This document shows, one piece after another, positions 34,448 through 44,100 of a stretch of 64,000 bases of DNA. The notes beneath the pieces were generated by a model. The model ran no database searches and was not told the DNA's origin. It saw only the letters and a list, made by a program, of their open reading frames with translations. Position 1 is the stretch's first letter. The number at the start of each line of letters is the position of its first letter. The position numbers were made by a program, and so were the translations under genes. Source of the stretch: Arthrobacter crusticola (GTDB lineage: Bacteria > Actinomycetota > Actinomycetes > Actinomycetales > Micrococcaceae); assembly GCF_004357995.1 (NCBI RefSeq), contig NZ_SMTK01000001.1:62001-126000 (forward strand), in the 5' to 3' direction.

Positions 34448-34885
34448 TCAGGAGTGGCGCTCCACCCCTGCACTGATCTTGGTGGTGAGCGTGCGGAGCT
34501 GTTCGAGTTCCTCGACGCTCAGGACCGGCCCCAGGGTCTCCTGGATCACCCGCACGTGCGAGGTGCCGATGCGCTTCTGGAGCGCCCGGCCCTCCTCGGT
34601 CAGGGAGAGCTCCACGCCGCGGTGGTCGTTCTTGGCCGGCCGGCGCTGGATCAGCCCCTTGGCCTCGAGCCGCTCCACCATCCGGCTCAGGCTCGGCTGG
34701 CTGATCAGCAGGTTCGCGTTCAGCTCATTCAGCCGTGCCCACCCGGTGGCGCACCTGCTCAGGTTGAAGAGCACGTCGTAGTCGCGGATGCCGAGCTGTT
34801 TGAAGGCCTCGTCCTGCCTCAGGACCTTCATCACCGCGACCTGGGCGCGGAACAGCGACTCCCACGCCTCGGCCGTGAGGCGCAT
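34448..34885 (-). CDS. MarR family transcriptional regulator
   Basis: A 145-aa winged-helix regulator. The HTH is RLNELNANLLISQPSLSRMV, and the wing reads EAKGLIQRRPAKNDHRGVEL. Start options are ATG 34885 (used) or GTG 34912, which would overlap the preceding oxidoreductase stop by eight bases (GTGGGTGA), the same coupling seen elsewhere here. It probably controls its own LLM-oxidoreductase transcript through the palindrome at 36023. Confidence 0.87.
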   Translation of the reverse strand: MRLTAEAWESLFRAQVAVMKVLRQDEAFKQLGIRDYDVLFNLSRCATGWARLNELNANLLISQPSLSRMVERLEAKGLIQRRPAKNDHRGVELSLTEEGRALQKRIGTSHVRVIQETLGPVLSVEELEQLRTLTTKISAGVERHS

Positions 34886-34904
34886 GGGTGGGAGTTCCGT
34901 GCCC

Positions 34905-36002
34905 TCACCCACGGGACACCGCCGGTGAGGTTGCCCCCGCGGCGCGCCGGTTTTCGAAGGTCGGAGGGGCCGGAACCGTGGCCGGGGTGCGCTTGGCGAA
35001 CTCGGCGCGCAGCGTCGGCAGGACCTCGGAGCCCAGCAGGTCCAGCTGCTCAAGGACGGTCTTCAGCGGCAGGCCGGCGTGGTCGACCAGGAACAGCTGG
35101 CGGTGGTAGTCGCCGAAGAACTCCCGGAAGGTCAGAGTCTTCTCGATCAGTTCCTGCGGGCTGCCGACCGTCAGCGGAGTCTGCGAGGTGAACTCCTCAA
35201 GGGACGGGCCGTGGCCGTAGACCGGGGCGTTGTCGAAGTACGGCCTGAACTCCCTCACGGCGTCCTGCGAGTTGTGGCGGATGAAGAACTGGCCGCCCAG
35301 GCCCACGATCGCCTGCTCCGGGGTTCCGTGGCCGTAGTGGGCGTAGCGCTCCCGGTAGAGCCCGATGAGCTGCTGGTAGTGCTCCTTGGGCCAGAAGATG
35401 TTGTTCGCGAAGAACCCGTCGCCGAAGTAGGCGGCGATCTCGGCGACCTCGGGGGTGCGGATGGAGCCGTGCCAGACGAAGGGGGCGACGCCGTCGAGCG
35501 GGCGGGGGGTGGAGGTGAAGTTGCGCAGCGGGGTGCGGAACTTCCCGTCCCAGTTCACGACGTCGTTGTCCCACAGCTGGCGCAGCAGGTTGTAGTTCTC
35601 CACCGTCAGCTCCACGCTGTCCTGCTGGTTCTTGCCGAACCAGGGGTAGACCGGCGCGGTGTTGCCGCGCCCCAGGATCAGGTCCACGCGGCCGTCGGCC
35701 AGGTGCTGGAGCATCGCGAAGTCCTCGGCGATCTTCACCGGGTCGTTGGTGGTGATCAGCGTGGTGGAGGTCGAGAGGATGATCCGCTCGGTCTGCGCGG
35801 CGATATACCCAAGCATTGTGGTCGGCGAGCTCGGCACGAACGGCCGGTTGTGGTGCTCGCCGGTGGCGAAGACGTCGAGCCCGACCTCCTCGGCATGCTT
35901 CGCGATCGTCACCATCGCCTTGATGCGCTCGTATTCGGTGGGCGCGGTCCTGTTGGTGGGGTCAACGGTGACGTCACCGACTGTGAATATGCCGATCTGC
36001 AC
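34905..36002 (-). CDS. LLM class flavin-dependent oxidoreductase
   Basis: A 365-aa luciferase-like monooxygenase, F420 or FMN dependent. It begins VQIGIFTVGDVTVDP; blocks include GLDVFATGEHHNRPF, ILSTSTTLITTNDPVKIAED, LILGRGNTAPVYPWFG and FVWHGSIRTPEVAE. The GTG at 36002 is chosen because GAGGAGA lies five bases before it; the longer ATG starts at 36035 and 36029 lie inside the operator palindrome. Substrate unknown. Confidence 0.87.
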   Translation of the reverse strand: MQIGIFTVGDVTVDPTNRTAPTEYERIKAMVTIAKHAEEVGLDVFATGEHHNRPFVPSSPTTMLGYIAAQTERIILSTSTTLITTNDPVKIAEDFAMLQHLADGRVDLILGRGNTAPVYPWFGKNQQDSVELTVENYNLLRQLWDNDVVNWDGKFRTPLRNFTSTPRPLDGVAPFVWHGSIRTPEVAEIAAYFGDGFFANNIFWPKEHYQQLIGLYRERYAHYGHGTPEQAIVGLGGQFFIRHNSQDAVREFRPYFDNAPVYGHGPSLEEFTSQTPLTVGSPQELIEKTLTFREFFGDYHRQLFLVDHAGLPLKTVLEQLDLLGSEVLPTLRAEFAKRTPATVPAPPTFENRRAAGATSPAVSRG

Positions 36003-36022
36003 GGGGTCTCCTCGTTCGGGTA

Positions 36023-36043
36023 GATGCATTTGCATCCATTATA
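36023..36043 (-). promoter_or_regulatory. TATAAT promoter with a perfect palindrome (MarR-type operator)
   Basis: On the minus strand a consensus TATAAT (36043-36038) is followed one base later by GATGCAAATGCATC (36036-36023), a perfect inverted repeat lying over the expected transcription start. Size and symmetry fit a MarR-family site, and the MarR gene is second in the transcript. Confidence 0.65.
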
Positions 36044-36105
36044 CGCCGATGGGCACCGGCGCCGGCCGGGCGGGCCGGTACGGGCGCCGTACGGGCCAGG
36101 GCGGG

Positions 36106-39100
36106 TTAGGCGGGCACCGTTTCCCGGGCCTGCTCCGCGCGGTCGGAGGCTTCGCGGCGGCGGGCGCGCAGTTCCCGCCGGCCCTCGATCAGCCGGTAGA
36201 GAACGGGCACCAGGATCAGGGTCAGGGCGGTGGAGGAGACCAGCCCGCCGATGACGACGACGGCAAGCGGCTGGGAGATGAAGCCGCCCTCGCCGGTCAG
36301 CCCCAGGGCCAGCGGCGTCAGGGCGAAGACCGTGGCCAGCGCGGTCATCAGGATGGGGCGGAGCCGCTGCCGGGCGCCCTGCAGGATGGCTTCGGCCACA
36401 TCCAGCCCGGGCGTGCCATCCCGCGGCCTGCGGTACTGGTTGATCAAATCGATCAGCACGATGGCGTTCGTCACAACGATTCCCACGAGCATGAGCATGC
36501 CGATGAGCGAGGGCAGTCCGAGCGGGATGCGGGTAATCACCAGCAGTGCTATCGCCCCGGTCGCGGCGAACGGGATGGAGACGAGCAGGATCAGGGGCTG
36601 AAGCAGGCTCTTGAACGTGGCCACCATGATGACGTAGACAATGGCGACAGCCGCCCACAGCGCAATGAAGAGCTGGCCGAAGGACTCGCTCTGCTGTGCC
36701 GCCGCCCCACCGACGGTGGCGGTGGCTCCGGCCGGCAGGTCCACACCCTCGAGGCGCGCGGAGACCGCCGCGGTCAGGGCGCCCAGGTCGTCACCGGCCG
36801 GGGTGACCGAGACGCGTGCCGTGCGCTCCCCGTTGGCGCTGGTGACCGTCAGCGGGACCTGGACCTCCTCGATGGTGGCCACCTCGGTCAGGGGAACCGG
36901 GCGTTCGGCCGCGGGGATGACCAGGTCCTCAAGCTGGGCCAGGCTGGTGATGGGCGTTCCCTCACCGATGAGGACGGGGTAGTCGGTGGCCTCCAGCCGG
37001 AGCACTCCGGCGGGGACCGGGCTGATGCTGCCGCCAAGCAGTCCGGCGATCTGCCCTTCGGTGAGCCCCGCGGCGACCGCGGCGGCCCGGTCCACGCTGA
37101 TCTGGACCTGCGGCTGGGCGGCGGAGAGGTTGCTCGTGACCTCGCCGGCGCCGTCAATCCCTCGGAGGTTCTCCACCACCGCATCGCTTGCGCGCTGGAG
37201 GTCCTCGGGGACCGGGGCGGTGATGTTGATGTCGATGGTGCTTGAGGTGCCGAAGCCGCCCTGCTGGCTCGAAAGCGAGAAGTCCCCGGCACCGGTGAGC
37301 TGCTCGAGGTCGTTCCGGATCCGGGCCTGCAGCGCGTCCTGGTCGGCGTCCTCGTCGGTGGTGACGGTGAAGCTCGCCACCGAGGCCCCTTCGGAGAACT
37401 GGGCGGCGAACGCGCCCTGGGCGTTGCCAACGGTCAGCTGGATGTCGCGGATCGCCGGGTCCCGGGCGAGCACTTCCTCGGTGCGGGCGGCCGCCGCGGC
37501 CGTCGTGGCGAGGCTTGAGCCGGCCGGGAGGGTCTGGGAGATGCTGAAGCTGTTCTGGCCGCTGCTGCCGAGCAGGTTGGTCTGGAGCAGGGGAACCATG
37601 GCGGCCGTGGCCCCAAGCACCAGCACGCCGGCGGTGAGCGTCCAGACGGGGTGGCGCTGGGTTCCGCGGAGGATCGGGAGGTAGCCGCGCTGCAGCCAGG
37701 AGCGGCGTTCGGCGCGGTGGGCCTCCTCGACCGCCAGGGCGCGCCCCTGCCGGGCCGCCTCTGACGCGGCGTCGTCGTCGACGTCGGTGGTCCGGGTGCG
37801 GGGCAGGAACCAATAGGCGAGGACCGGAATGATGGTCAGGGACACCGCGAGGGAGGCCAGCAGCGCGATGCCGGTGGTGACGGCGAAGGGGCGGAACAAC
37901 TCACCGGCGAGTCCGCCAACGAACGCGATGGGCGCGAACACCGCCACGGTGGTCAGGGTCGAAGCCGTCACCGCCCCGGCCACCTCACGCACCGCGGTCA
38001 GGATGGCCGTGCGCTTCTCCTCGCCGTAGCTCAGGTGCCGCTTGATGTTCTCGATCACGACGATCGAATCGTCGACCACCCGGCCGATGGCGATGGTCAG
38101 CGCCCCGAGGGTGAGGATGTTCAGGGAGTACCCGGCCGCGTAGAGACCGATGAAGGTCACCAGCAGCGAGAGCGGGATGGAGATTGCGGTGACCAGGGTG
38201 GAGCGCACCGACAGCAGGAACACCAGGATCACGACGACGGCGAAGGCGAGGCCAAGCAGCCCCTCGGTGGTGAGGTCCTTGATGGAGCGTTCGATGAAGG
38301 GCGCCTGGTCAAAGACCACCGTGATGCTCGCGCCGTCACCCAGCTCCGTCTCAAGCTCGGGGATGAGATCGCCGACCGCCCGGGAGATGCGCACCGTGTC
38401 GCCGTCGGGCACCTTGGTGATCGTCAGGCCGAGGGTTTCGACGCCGTTGGTCCGGGTGATCGAGGTGGCCGCGTCGTCGGCGAGTTCTACGTCGGCGACC
38501 TCCCCGATGGTGACCGGATCGGCGCCGGGAGCCGGTGCGGGCTCGGCGGGCGAGGGGTTCGCGGGGTCTGGGGAGCCAGGGGAGCCGGGCCCAGGGAACC
38601 CCGGAGCTCCACCGGGAACGCCCGGCGCCGGAACACCGGGCGCGGGGACGCCGGGGGCGGCCGGAGTCGAGGGAGCCTCCGGGGCCGGCCCAGCAGCTCC
38701 GGCCGGCTCGGAGGGCAGCACGGGCAGGCCCCGGATGTCGTCGAGGGACGCGACGGGACTGCCGGCCTGAATGGTGAGGGACCGCAGCTCCTCCTCGAGC
38801 GTGCCCACCGGGAACAGGGCGCCGTTGGCTTCGAGGGTGTCGACGATGTCCCGGACCTGCACCCCGGCCTCGGCGAGGGCGCCGTCGCGGGGAAGCACCG
38901 AGATGTGCTGCCGCGAGCCGCCGGTGATGTCCGCCGACCGGACCCCCTCGAGCTTCTGCAGCCGGGGAACCGTCAGCCGGGTCAGTTCGTCGTTCAGCTC
39001 GCTGAGCGTCCGGTCGGAGGAGATGGCCAGGAAGGCGATCGGGAAGTCGCCGATGCTGCCGGCCAGGGCCTGCGGCTCGACGTCCTCGGGGAGGTTGGGC

Positions 39101-39450
39101 CGCACCGCGGAAATGGCCCGGTCCACCTGGGCGCGGGCCCGGTCGAGGTTCGTCCCGTAGACGAACTCGAGGTTGACCGTGGAGACCCCGCTGCGGGAGG
39201 TGGCCGAGGAGGTTTCGAGCCCCTCCACCCCGCTGAGCGCGCTCTCGAGCGGGCCGCTGACCTGCTTGTCGATGTATTCCGGGGAGGCGCCGGGCACCGA
39301 GGAGATTACGGTGATCCGGGGAAACTCGAGCGAGGGGATGAGCTCCTGCTTGAGCGAGCCGACGGTGATCACGCCGAACACCGAGGCAAAAACGGTGATC
39401 AACGCAATCAGGGCCCGGTTTCCCAGGGAGAGCTGCGCCAGACGGAACAT
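36106..39450 (-). CDS. RND superfamily efflux permease (AcrB/SwrC-like)
   Basis: A 1114-aa proton-driven pump with twelve predicted membrane helices and two large external loops. The N-terminus FRLAQLSLGNRALIALI is typical of SwrC-like members, and helix 4 carries the proton-relay Asp pair in GRVVDDSIVVIENI. No adaptor or outer-membrane partner is encoded nearby, as expected in a Gram-positive. The first external loop contains a Pro/Gly/Ala-rich insert (about residues 243-312) with collagen-like PGVPAPGVPAPGVPGG repeats. Substrates are unknown; drugs or lipopeptides are usual. Confidence 0.9.
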   Translation of the reverse strand: MFRLAQLSLGNRALIALITVFASVFGVITVGSLKQELIPSLEFPRITVISSVPGASPEYIDKQVSGPLESALSGVEGLETSSATSRSGVSTVNLEFVYGTNLDRARAQVDRAISAVRPNLPEDVEPQALAGSIGDFPIAFLAISSDRTLSELNDELTRLTVPRLQKLEGVRSADITGGSRQHISVLPRDGALAEAGVQVRDIVDTLEANGALFPVGTLEEELRSLTIQAGSPVASLDDIRGLPVLPSEPAGAAGPAPEAPSTPAAPGVPAPGVPAPGVPGGAPGFPGPGSPGSPDPANPSPAEPAPAPGADPVTIGEVADVELADDAATSITRTNGVETLGLTITKVPDGDTVRISRAVGDLIPELETELGDGASITVVFDQAPFIERSIKDLTTEGLLGLAFAVVVILVFLLSVRSTLVTAISIPLSLLVTFIGLYAAGYSLNILTLGALTIAIGRVVDDSIVVIENIKRHLSYGEEKRTAILTAVREVAGAVTASTLTTVAVFAPIAFVGGLAGELFRPFAVTTGIALLASLAVSLTIIPVLAYWFLPRTRTTDVDDDAASEAARQGRALAVEEAHRAERRSWLQRGYLPILRGTQRHPVWTLTAGVLVLGATAAMVPLLQTNLLGSSGQNSFSISQTLPAGSSLATTAAAAARTEEVLARDPAIRDIQLTVGNAQGAFAAQFSEGASVASFTVTTDEDADQDALQARIRNDLEQLTGAGDFSLSSQQGGFGTSSTIDINITAPVPEDLQRASDAVVENLRGIDGAGEVTSNLSAAQPQVQISVDRAAAVAAGLTEGQIAGLLGGSISPVPAGVLRLEATDYPVLIGEGTPITSLAQLEDLVIPAAERPVPLTEVATIEEVQVPLTVTSANGERTARVSVTPAGDDLGALTAAVSARLEGVDLPAGATATVGGAAAQQSESFGQLFIALWAAVAIVYVIMVATFKSLLQPLILLVSIPFAATGAIALLVITRIPLGLPSLIGMLMLVGIVVTNAIVLIDLINQYRRPRDGTPGLDVAEAILQGARQRLRPILMTALATVFALTPLALGLTGEGGFISQPLAVVVIGGLVSSTALTLILVPVLYRLIEGRRELRARRREASDRAEQARETVPA

Positions 39451-39500
39451 GGGCCTGCCTTCGGTGCTGACGGTGCCTGGTGTCCCGGGGCAGCCGCGGC

Positions 39501-40997
39501 TTACTGGAGTTTCAAGACCCGATCCGTCATCGACTGGACTTCCGCGGCAAGCTCCTCGTTCTCATTGAGTTTCACGCCGTATCCGGGGATCATCTCCTTC
39601 AGCTTCGCCTCCCAGCCCGACATCTTCGCCGGGAAGCACCGCTTCAGGAGTTCGATCATGATCGGAGCCGCCGTGGACGCCCCCGGCGATGCGCCGAGGA
39701 GGGCCCCCACCGACCCATCGGCCGAGGTGATGACTTCCGTTCCGAACTGCAGAATTCCACCCGTCTTGGGGGCCTTCTTGATGACCTGTACACGTTGGCC
39801 GGCGGTGATCAGTTCCCAGGCGCCGCCGTTGGCCGACGGAACGAACTGATTGAGGGCCTCGTTCTTGGCCTCGCGGTTCTTCAGGACCTCGGAGATCAGG
39901 TACTTGGTCAGCGGGACGTTGTCCTTGGCAACGGCGAGCATCGGCACCAGGTTGGAGGGGCGGACCGACCCGGGCAGGTCGAGGAAGGAGCCCCGCTTGA
40001 GGAATTTGGTGGAGAAGCCGGCGTAGGGCCCGAACAGCAGGGACCGCTCGCCATTGACGAACCGGGTGTCCAGGTGCGGCACCGACATGGGCGGCGCGCC
40101 GACCGAGGCCTGGCCGTAGACCTTGGCGTTGTGCTGGTTCACCGTGTCCGGGTCGGTGCAGCGCAGGAACTGCCCGGACACCGGGAAGCCTGCGAAGCCC
40201 TTGCCTTCGGGGATGCCGCTGCGCTGCAGCAGGTGGAGGGCACCGCCGCCGGCGCCGATAAAGACGAATTTCGTGCTGACCGTGCGGGTGGCGCCGGTGC
40301 CGCGGTTCTTCACCTTGATGTCCCAGCGCCCGTTGGAGGCGCGGGAGACGTCGACCACATCGTGGTGGTAGTTCAGTTCGACGCCGTTGCCCTCGAGGTA
40401 GGTGGTGAGCCCGCGGGTCAGGGCGCCGAAGTCGACGTCGGTCCCGCCTGCGACCCGGGAGGCCGCCACGGGCTGGCCCGGGTTGCGGTCCTTCATGATC
40501 AGGGGGGTCCACTCGGCGATCGTTGCCGCGTCTTCGGAGTGCTCCATGGTGCGGAAGAGCGGCTGGGCGCTGAGGGCCTCATACCGCCGCCGCAGGTAGG
40601 TTGCGTTCGCCGTGCCCCAGACGAAGCTCATGTGGGGGACGGGGTTGATGAAGTTGCGGGGGTCCCCGAGGTGTCCGCTGGAGACCATGTGGGCCCAGAA
40701 CTGGCGCGAGACCTGGAACTGCTCGTTGATCGCCACGGCCTTGGACGGGTCGACCGACCCGTCCTTACCGGCCGGCGAGTAGTTGAGTTCGCACAGGGCC
40801 GAGTGCCCGGTTCCGGCGTTGTTCCACGGGTCGGAGCTTTCGAGGCCGGCGCGGTCGAGGCGCTCGAAGACGGAGATGTCCCAGTCCGGCTGAAGCTGCT
40901 TCAGGAACGCCCCGAGCGTGGCGCTCATGATGCCCCCGCCGATCAGGACAACGTCGGTGGTGGATGCGGGTGATGCCGCCTGGCTTTGTGCAGTCAA
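39501..40997 (-). CDS. mqo: Malate:quinone oxidoreductase
   Basis: Membrane-associated FAD enzyme oxidising malate to oxaloacetate and feeding electrons to menaquinone. It is 498 aa. FAD motif [20 protein letters not shown], then [49 protein letters not shown] and the C-terminal [17 protein letters not shown]. The start codon is TTG (40997), six bases after GGAGA; the family N-terminus supports it. Confidence 0.94.
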   Translation of the reverse strand: MTAQSQAASPASTTDVVLIGGGIMSATLGAFLKQLQPDWDISVFERLDRAGLESSDPWNNAGTGHSALCELNYSPAGKDGSVDPSKAVAINEQFQVSRQFWAHMVSSGHLGDPRNFINPVPHMSFVWGTANATYLRRRYEALSAQPLFRTMEHSEDAATIAEWTPLIMKDRNPGQPVAASRVAGGTDVDFGALTRGLTTYLEGNGVELNYHHDVVDVSRASNGRWDIKVKNRGTGATRTVSTKFVFIGAGGGALHLLQRSGIPEGKGFAGFPVSGQFLRCTDPDTVNQHNAKVYGQASVGAPPMSVPHLDTRFVNGERSLLFGPYAGFSTKFLKRGSFLDLPGSVRPSNLVPMLAVAKDNVPLTKYLISEVLKNREAKNEALNQFVPSANGGAWELITAGQRVQVIKKAPKTGGILQFGTEVITSADGSVGALLGASPGASTAAPIMIELLKRCFPAKMSGWEAKLKEMIPGYGVKLNENEELAAEVQSMTDRVLKLQ

Positions 40998-41061
40998 CGT
41001 TGTCTCCAGTCGCGAGGTCCTAGCCCTTGAAGCCTAACGGCTGGGAGCCGCCTTAATTAAA

Positions 41062-42780
41062 TCAGCCGGAGCTTGCGTCGCCGCCGGGGGCAGGTACTCC
41101 GTCGAGGTCGATCCGGTTGAAGACCTCGTTCATGACGGGGCTCACCGGGTAGGAGGCAACCCGGGGGGACATGGCCAGGGCCGAGATGGGGAAGGCCAGC
41201 GGAACGGCCGGCAGCCGCGTGGCAACCTGGCTGCTGATGTCCGCATAGGCCTCCCGCCGGTCCTCGCCGTTGGGCAGGGTCCCGGCCCGCGTGATCTTGC
41301 TGAACAGTTGATGGTCCTCAAGGCCGAACTCGCGTGAGTATCTGCCGAAGAGCGCGGCCGCGAAGTTGTCGGGGTCCTGGTAGCTCCCGCTCCAGCCCAG
41401 CAGGTGGAAAGCGCGGTCGCCGTCCTCAAGGACCCGGTCGAGGTAGCCCTCGTTCCAGTCGACGGGCACCGGTTTGAGGTTGAACCCCGCGGCGGTGAGC
41501 TGCCTGCTGAGTTCGGCGTAGACCTTCTCCGGGGCCGGGAGGTACGGCCGGGAGATATTGCGCGGGTAGTAGAAGGGCAGCGGCGTACCTGTATACCCCG
41601 CTTCCGCGAGCAGCTCACGGGCCTTGTCCGGGTCGTGGTTGTAGGAGGGGACGGACTCGCTGCTCACGCCGAGCTTCTGGGGAAGGAACTGGCGGGCCGG
41701 TTTGGTGCCGTTGAGGAAGCGGCCCTCGATGAGCGCCTCCTTGTCGATGGCGTGGGCGACCGCCTGGCGGAAGAGCACGTTGTCGACGCCCGGGAAGTTC
41801 TGGTTCAGCCCCAGATACAGCACCGAATAGGGGTCGCGCTGCAGCAGCTGCTGGCCTGCCCGGGCCAGTTCGGCGGCGTTCTCCACGGTGACGAAGTCGT
41901 AGCCGTCGATGCGGCCCGCCTTCAGGGCACGGAGGCGGGAATCGGGGTGGGCGATGGTGGTGAACACCACGTCCGTGACCTCGCCGGGGTCCCCCCAGTA
42001 GGAGTCGGACGCAGTCAGCCTCACCTCCTCCCCGGTCCAGCTCTCGAGCCGGAACGGGCCGGTGCCCACGGGTGCCAGGGCGTACCGGGACAGCCGTACT
42101 CCCTCCCGGGTCTCGGTCAGTTTGTCCGCCTCCAGCTGCTCCAGTGCCCGCGGGGAGGACATGGCGAAGGAGGGCAGTGCGAGAGCAGGGATGAACTCGG
42201 TCATCCGGCTGTTCAGCTCGATGAGCACCTCGTGCTCGCCCAGGGGCCGGCAGCCCTTGTACAGGGAGGCCTCGGCGTTGTCGGAGAAGGCCAGGAAAAC
42301 GGTTTCAAAGGAAAGTGCCGCCGCCGCCGCGGTGCGCGCCGCGGGGGGAGTGTTAAACCAGCGGGAGAAGTTCGCGCATACCGCCTCGGCATCAAAGGGC
42401 TCCCCGTCGTGGAAGACGACGTCCTCCCGCAGCTCGAAGGCGTAGGCCCGGCCCTCGCTGCGTTCCTCCCACGACTCGGCCAGCAGCGGTGCCGGCTCGG
42501 AGGTCAGCGGGTCGATGCCGACAAGGCCCTCGAACAGCTGCTGCGTCACCCGGAAGGATTCGCTGTCGTTGGCCATCGCGGGGTCCAGGCCGGTCGGGTC
42601 GGCTGCCGCCCCGAACCGGAAGGTGGTGTCAGGTGCGGCGGAGGAGGCCGGCGCCGGAGCCGACGGGGACGGCGGCGCGGGCGGCGCCGAGGTGCAGGCG
42701 GGGAGGCTGAGCGCTACGGCGGCCGCGGCAAGGACTCGGAGGCCACGTCGGGGCCGGACGCGCCCGGCGGTTTTCTTCAC
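41062..42780 (-). CDS. ABC transporter substrate-binding lipoprotein, family 5 (peptide type)
   Basis: A 572-aa exported binding protein. The GTG at 42780 follows GGAGA and opens VKKTAGRVRPRRG, a hydrophobic stretch and a lipobox LPAC (Cys about 27); a Pro/Ala/Ser linker leads to the SBP_bac_5 fold (FRFGAAADPTGLDPAMAND, VTQQLFEGLVGIDP, FRQAVAHAIDKEALIEG). No permease or ATPase gene is next to it, so it is an orphan component in this window. The ligand is likely a peptide or similar. Confidence 0.88.
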   Translation of the reverse strand: MKKTAGRVRPRRGLRVLAAAAVALSLPACTSAPPAPPSPSAPAPASSAAPDTTFRFGAAADPTGLDPAMANDSESFRVTQQLFEGLVGIDPLTSEPAPLLAESWEERSEGRAYAFELREDVVFHDGEPFDAEAVCANFSRWFNTPPAARTAAAAALSFETVFLAFSDNAEASLYKGCRPLGEHEVLIELNSRMTEFIPALALPSFAMSSPRALEQLEADKLTETREGVRLSRYALAPVGTGPFRLESWTGEEVRLTASDSYWGDPGEVTDVVFTTIAHPDSRLRALKAGRIDGYDFVTVENAAELARAGQQLLQRDPYSVLYLGLNQNFPGVDNVLFRQAVAHAIDKEALIEGRFLNGTKPARQFLPQKLGVSSESVPSYNHDPDKARELLAEAGYTGTPLPFYYPRNISRPYLPAPEKVYAELSRQLTAAGFNLKPVPVDWNEGYLDRVLEDGDRAFHLLGWSGSYQDPDNFAAALFGRYSREFGLEDHQLFSKITRAGTLPNGEDRREAYADISSQVATRLPAVPLAFPISALAMSPRVASYPVSPVMNEVFNRIDLDGVPAPGGDASSG

Positions 42781-42821
42781 AGCCAGATTCTCCAAAGGGG
42801 CGCAGCGCCCGGCTAGGTGGT

Positions 42822-42836
42822 TGGACGTCCAGTCTA
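42822..42836 (-). promoter_or_regulatory. Promoter of the binding-protein gene with palindrome
   Basis: TAGACT (-10, 42836-42831) runs into the perfect palindrome TGGACGTCCA (42831-42822) on the minus strand. The start of transcription would fall in or next to the palindrome, followed by a leader of about 40 bases with a ribosome site. Confidence 0.5.
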
Positions 42837-42902
42837 GGCGATGCGGCCGGGGCGGCCGCCCGGGCGCCGGTGCCCGCGTACCACCCGTTTCCCGCAGAGA
42901 AC

Positions 42903-42931
42903 GGGCCCCCGCACGGCGAGTGCGGGGGCCC
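42903..42931 (-). terminator. Hairpin downstream of the fasciclin gene
   Basis: A perfect 12-base stem GGGCCCCCGCAC with a 5-base loop, about 45 bases past the stop of the fasciclin gene. It has no T-run, but is the obvious transcript end before the next gene on this strand. Confidence 0.65.
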
Positions 42932-42977
42932 ATCCAGGTTCCCTGGTCACGTTAGAGGAGTTACACCAGGGAGGTTC

Positions 42978-43673
42978 CTAGCCGGCCGGCGGCGTGAGGA
43001 CGCCGTCGATCAGGTACACGGTGGCGTTGGCCGTCTGGACGCCGCCGCAGATGACGTTCGCGCCGTTGACCATCAGCTCGTCACCCGATCCGGTGATTTC
43101 GACGTCTCCACCCTGCACCGTGGTCTGGGTGGTTCCTTCAAGGTCGGCCGGAAGCATCCTGCCGGGCACCACGTGGTAGGTCAGGATGCCCGAGAGCAGG
43201 TCCTTGTCGGTCTTGAGGGCCTCGACGGTCTCGGCGGGCAGTGCCTTGAAGGCATCATCGACCGGGGCGAAGACGGTGAACTCGTCGCCGTTGAGGGTGT
43301 CAACGAGGTTGACGTCGGGGTTCAGCTCGCCGGAGACGGCCGCCGTGAGCTGGGTCAGGATGGGGTTGTTCGAGGCCGCAACGGCAACCGGGTCAAGGGC
43401 CATGCCTTCGACCGAGCCGGCACCGTCGGGAACCTGGGCCGCGTAGTCGGCGCAGCCGGGCCCGACGAGGTTCGCCGCCGGGTCCATTGCCTCGCCGGAG
43501 GCTTCTTCCGTGGCCTCCGGGGCCATTGACTCGGCTGCCTCGGTCTCCATGCTCTCGGCACTGGGGGCCGACTCGGAGGCAGCTTCTCCGCCGCCGCCAC
43601 AGGCCGACAGACCGAGCACCGAGACGGCTGCGAGTCCGAGGACGGAAAGGTTCCTGCGCTTGGTGAGTTCCAT
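42978..43673 (-). CDS. Fasciclin-domain lipoprotein
   Basis: A 231-aa exported lipoprotein. Signal peptide [20 protein letters not shown] with lipobox LSAC (Cys about 25), a Ser/Glu/Ala/Met-rich acidic linker (about 28-70), then one FAS1 domain (about 85-231) with [17 protein letters not shown] and [10 protein letters not shown], the two FAS1 signature regions. The role is adhesion-like or unknown, as in the mycobacterial MPT70/83 relatives. ATG 43673 follows AAGGAGAAATCT. Confidence 0.9.
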   Translation of the reverse strand: MELTKRRNLSVLGLAAVSVLGLSACGGGGEAASESAPSAESMETEAAESMAPEATEEASGEAMDPAANLVGPGCADYAAQVPDGAGSVEGMALDPVAVAASNNPILTQLTAAVSGELNPDVNLVDTLNGDEFTVFAPVDDAFKALPAETVEALKTDKDLLSGILTYHVVPGRMLPADLEGTTQTTVQGGDVEITGSGDELMVNGANVICGGVQTANATVYLIDGVLTPPAG

Positions 43674-43910
43674 CAGATTTCTCCTTGATCGACTCGGCCC
43701 GGTGGGGGAGTTCGGGGCCGCTTGCTGGGGGGTGGAGCGCATCGTGTCGATGTCTCGGAGGTACTTCGACCGTGCGTCGAAGTCGGATGGGTCGGACCGG
43801 GAATATTTCCGCCGGGCCCGGCCCGGGCGGGGGAGGAGAGGCCGGAGCGTGGCCGGAGCGCCCGGTGCGGACCGCCGTCGGGAGGCGGGACCGGGCGCGC
43901 CCAATGAAAG

Positions 43911-43944
43911 AACGGCACCCCGGTCCGAAGACCGGGGTGCCGTT
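43911..43944 (-). terminator. Terminator of tRNA-Leu
   Basis: A perfect 15-base inverted repeat (AACGGCACCCCGGTC and complement) with a 4-base loop, ending in TT on the minus strand, about 29 bases after the tRNA 3' end. Confidence 0.75.
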
Positions 43945-43972
43945 GGGTGCCGACCCGGGGCCGGCGCTGAAG

Positions 43973-44054
<82 letters not shown>

Positions 44055-44094
44055 GCCGACGCTGCGCGAAAGCGCAGAGTCGGCCTTTAGTCTA
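44055..44094 (-). promoter_or_regulatory. tRNA-Leu promoter and leader hairpin
   Basis: TAGACT (44094-44089, minus strand) is the -10. The transcribed leader then forms a hairpin (44084-44055) with GCCGAC/GTCGGC and CTGCGC/GCGCAG stems, one mismatch and a 4-base loop, ending directly at the mature 5' end. It may guide RNase P or keep the leader from misfolding with the tRNA. Confidence 0.5.
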
Positions 44095-44100
44095 CGGGAA

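Noticed and set aside
38035..39849. Very long plus-strand frame opposite the RND permease and mqo
   Set aside because: Antisense frame of high-GC genes, Gly/Arg/Asp-rich, no recognisable domain.
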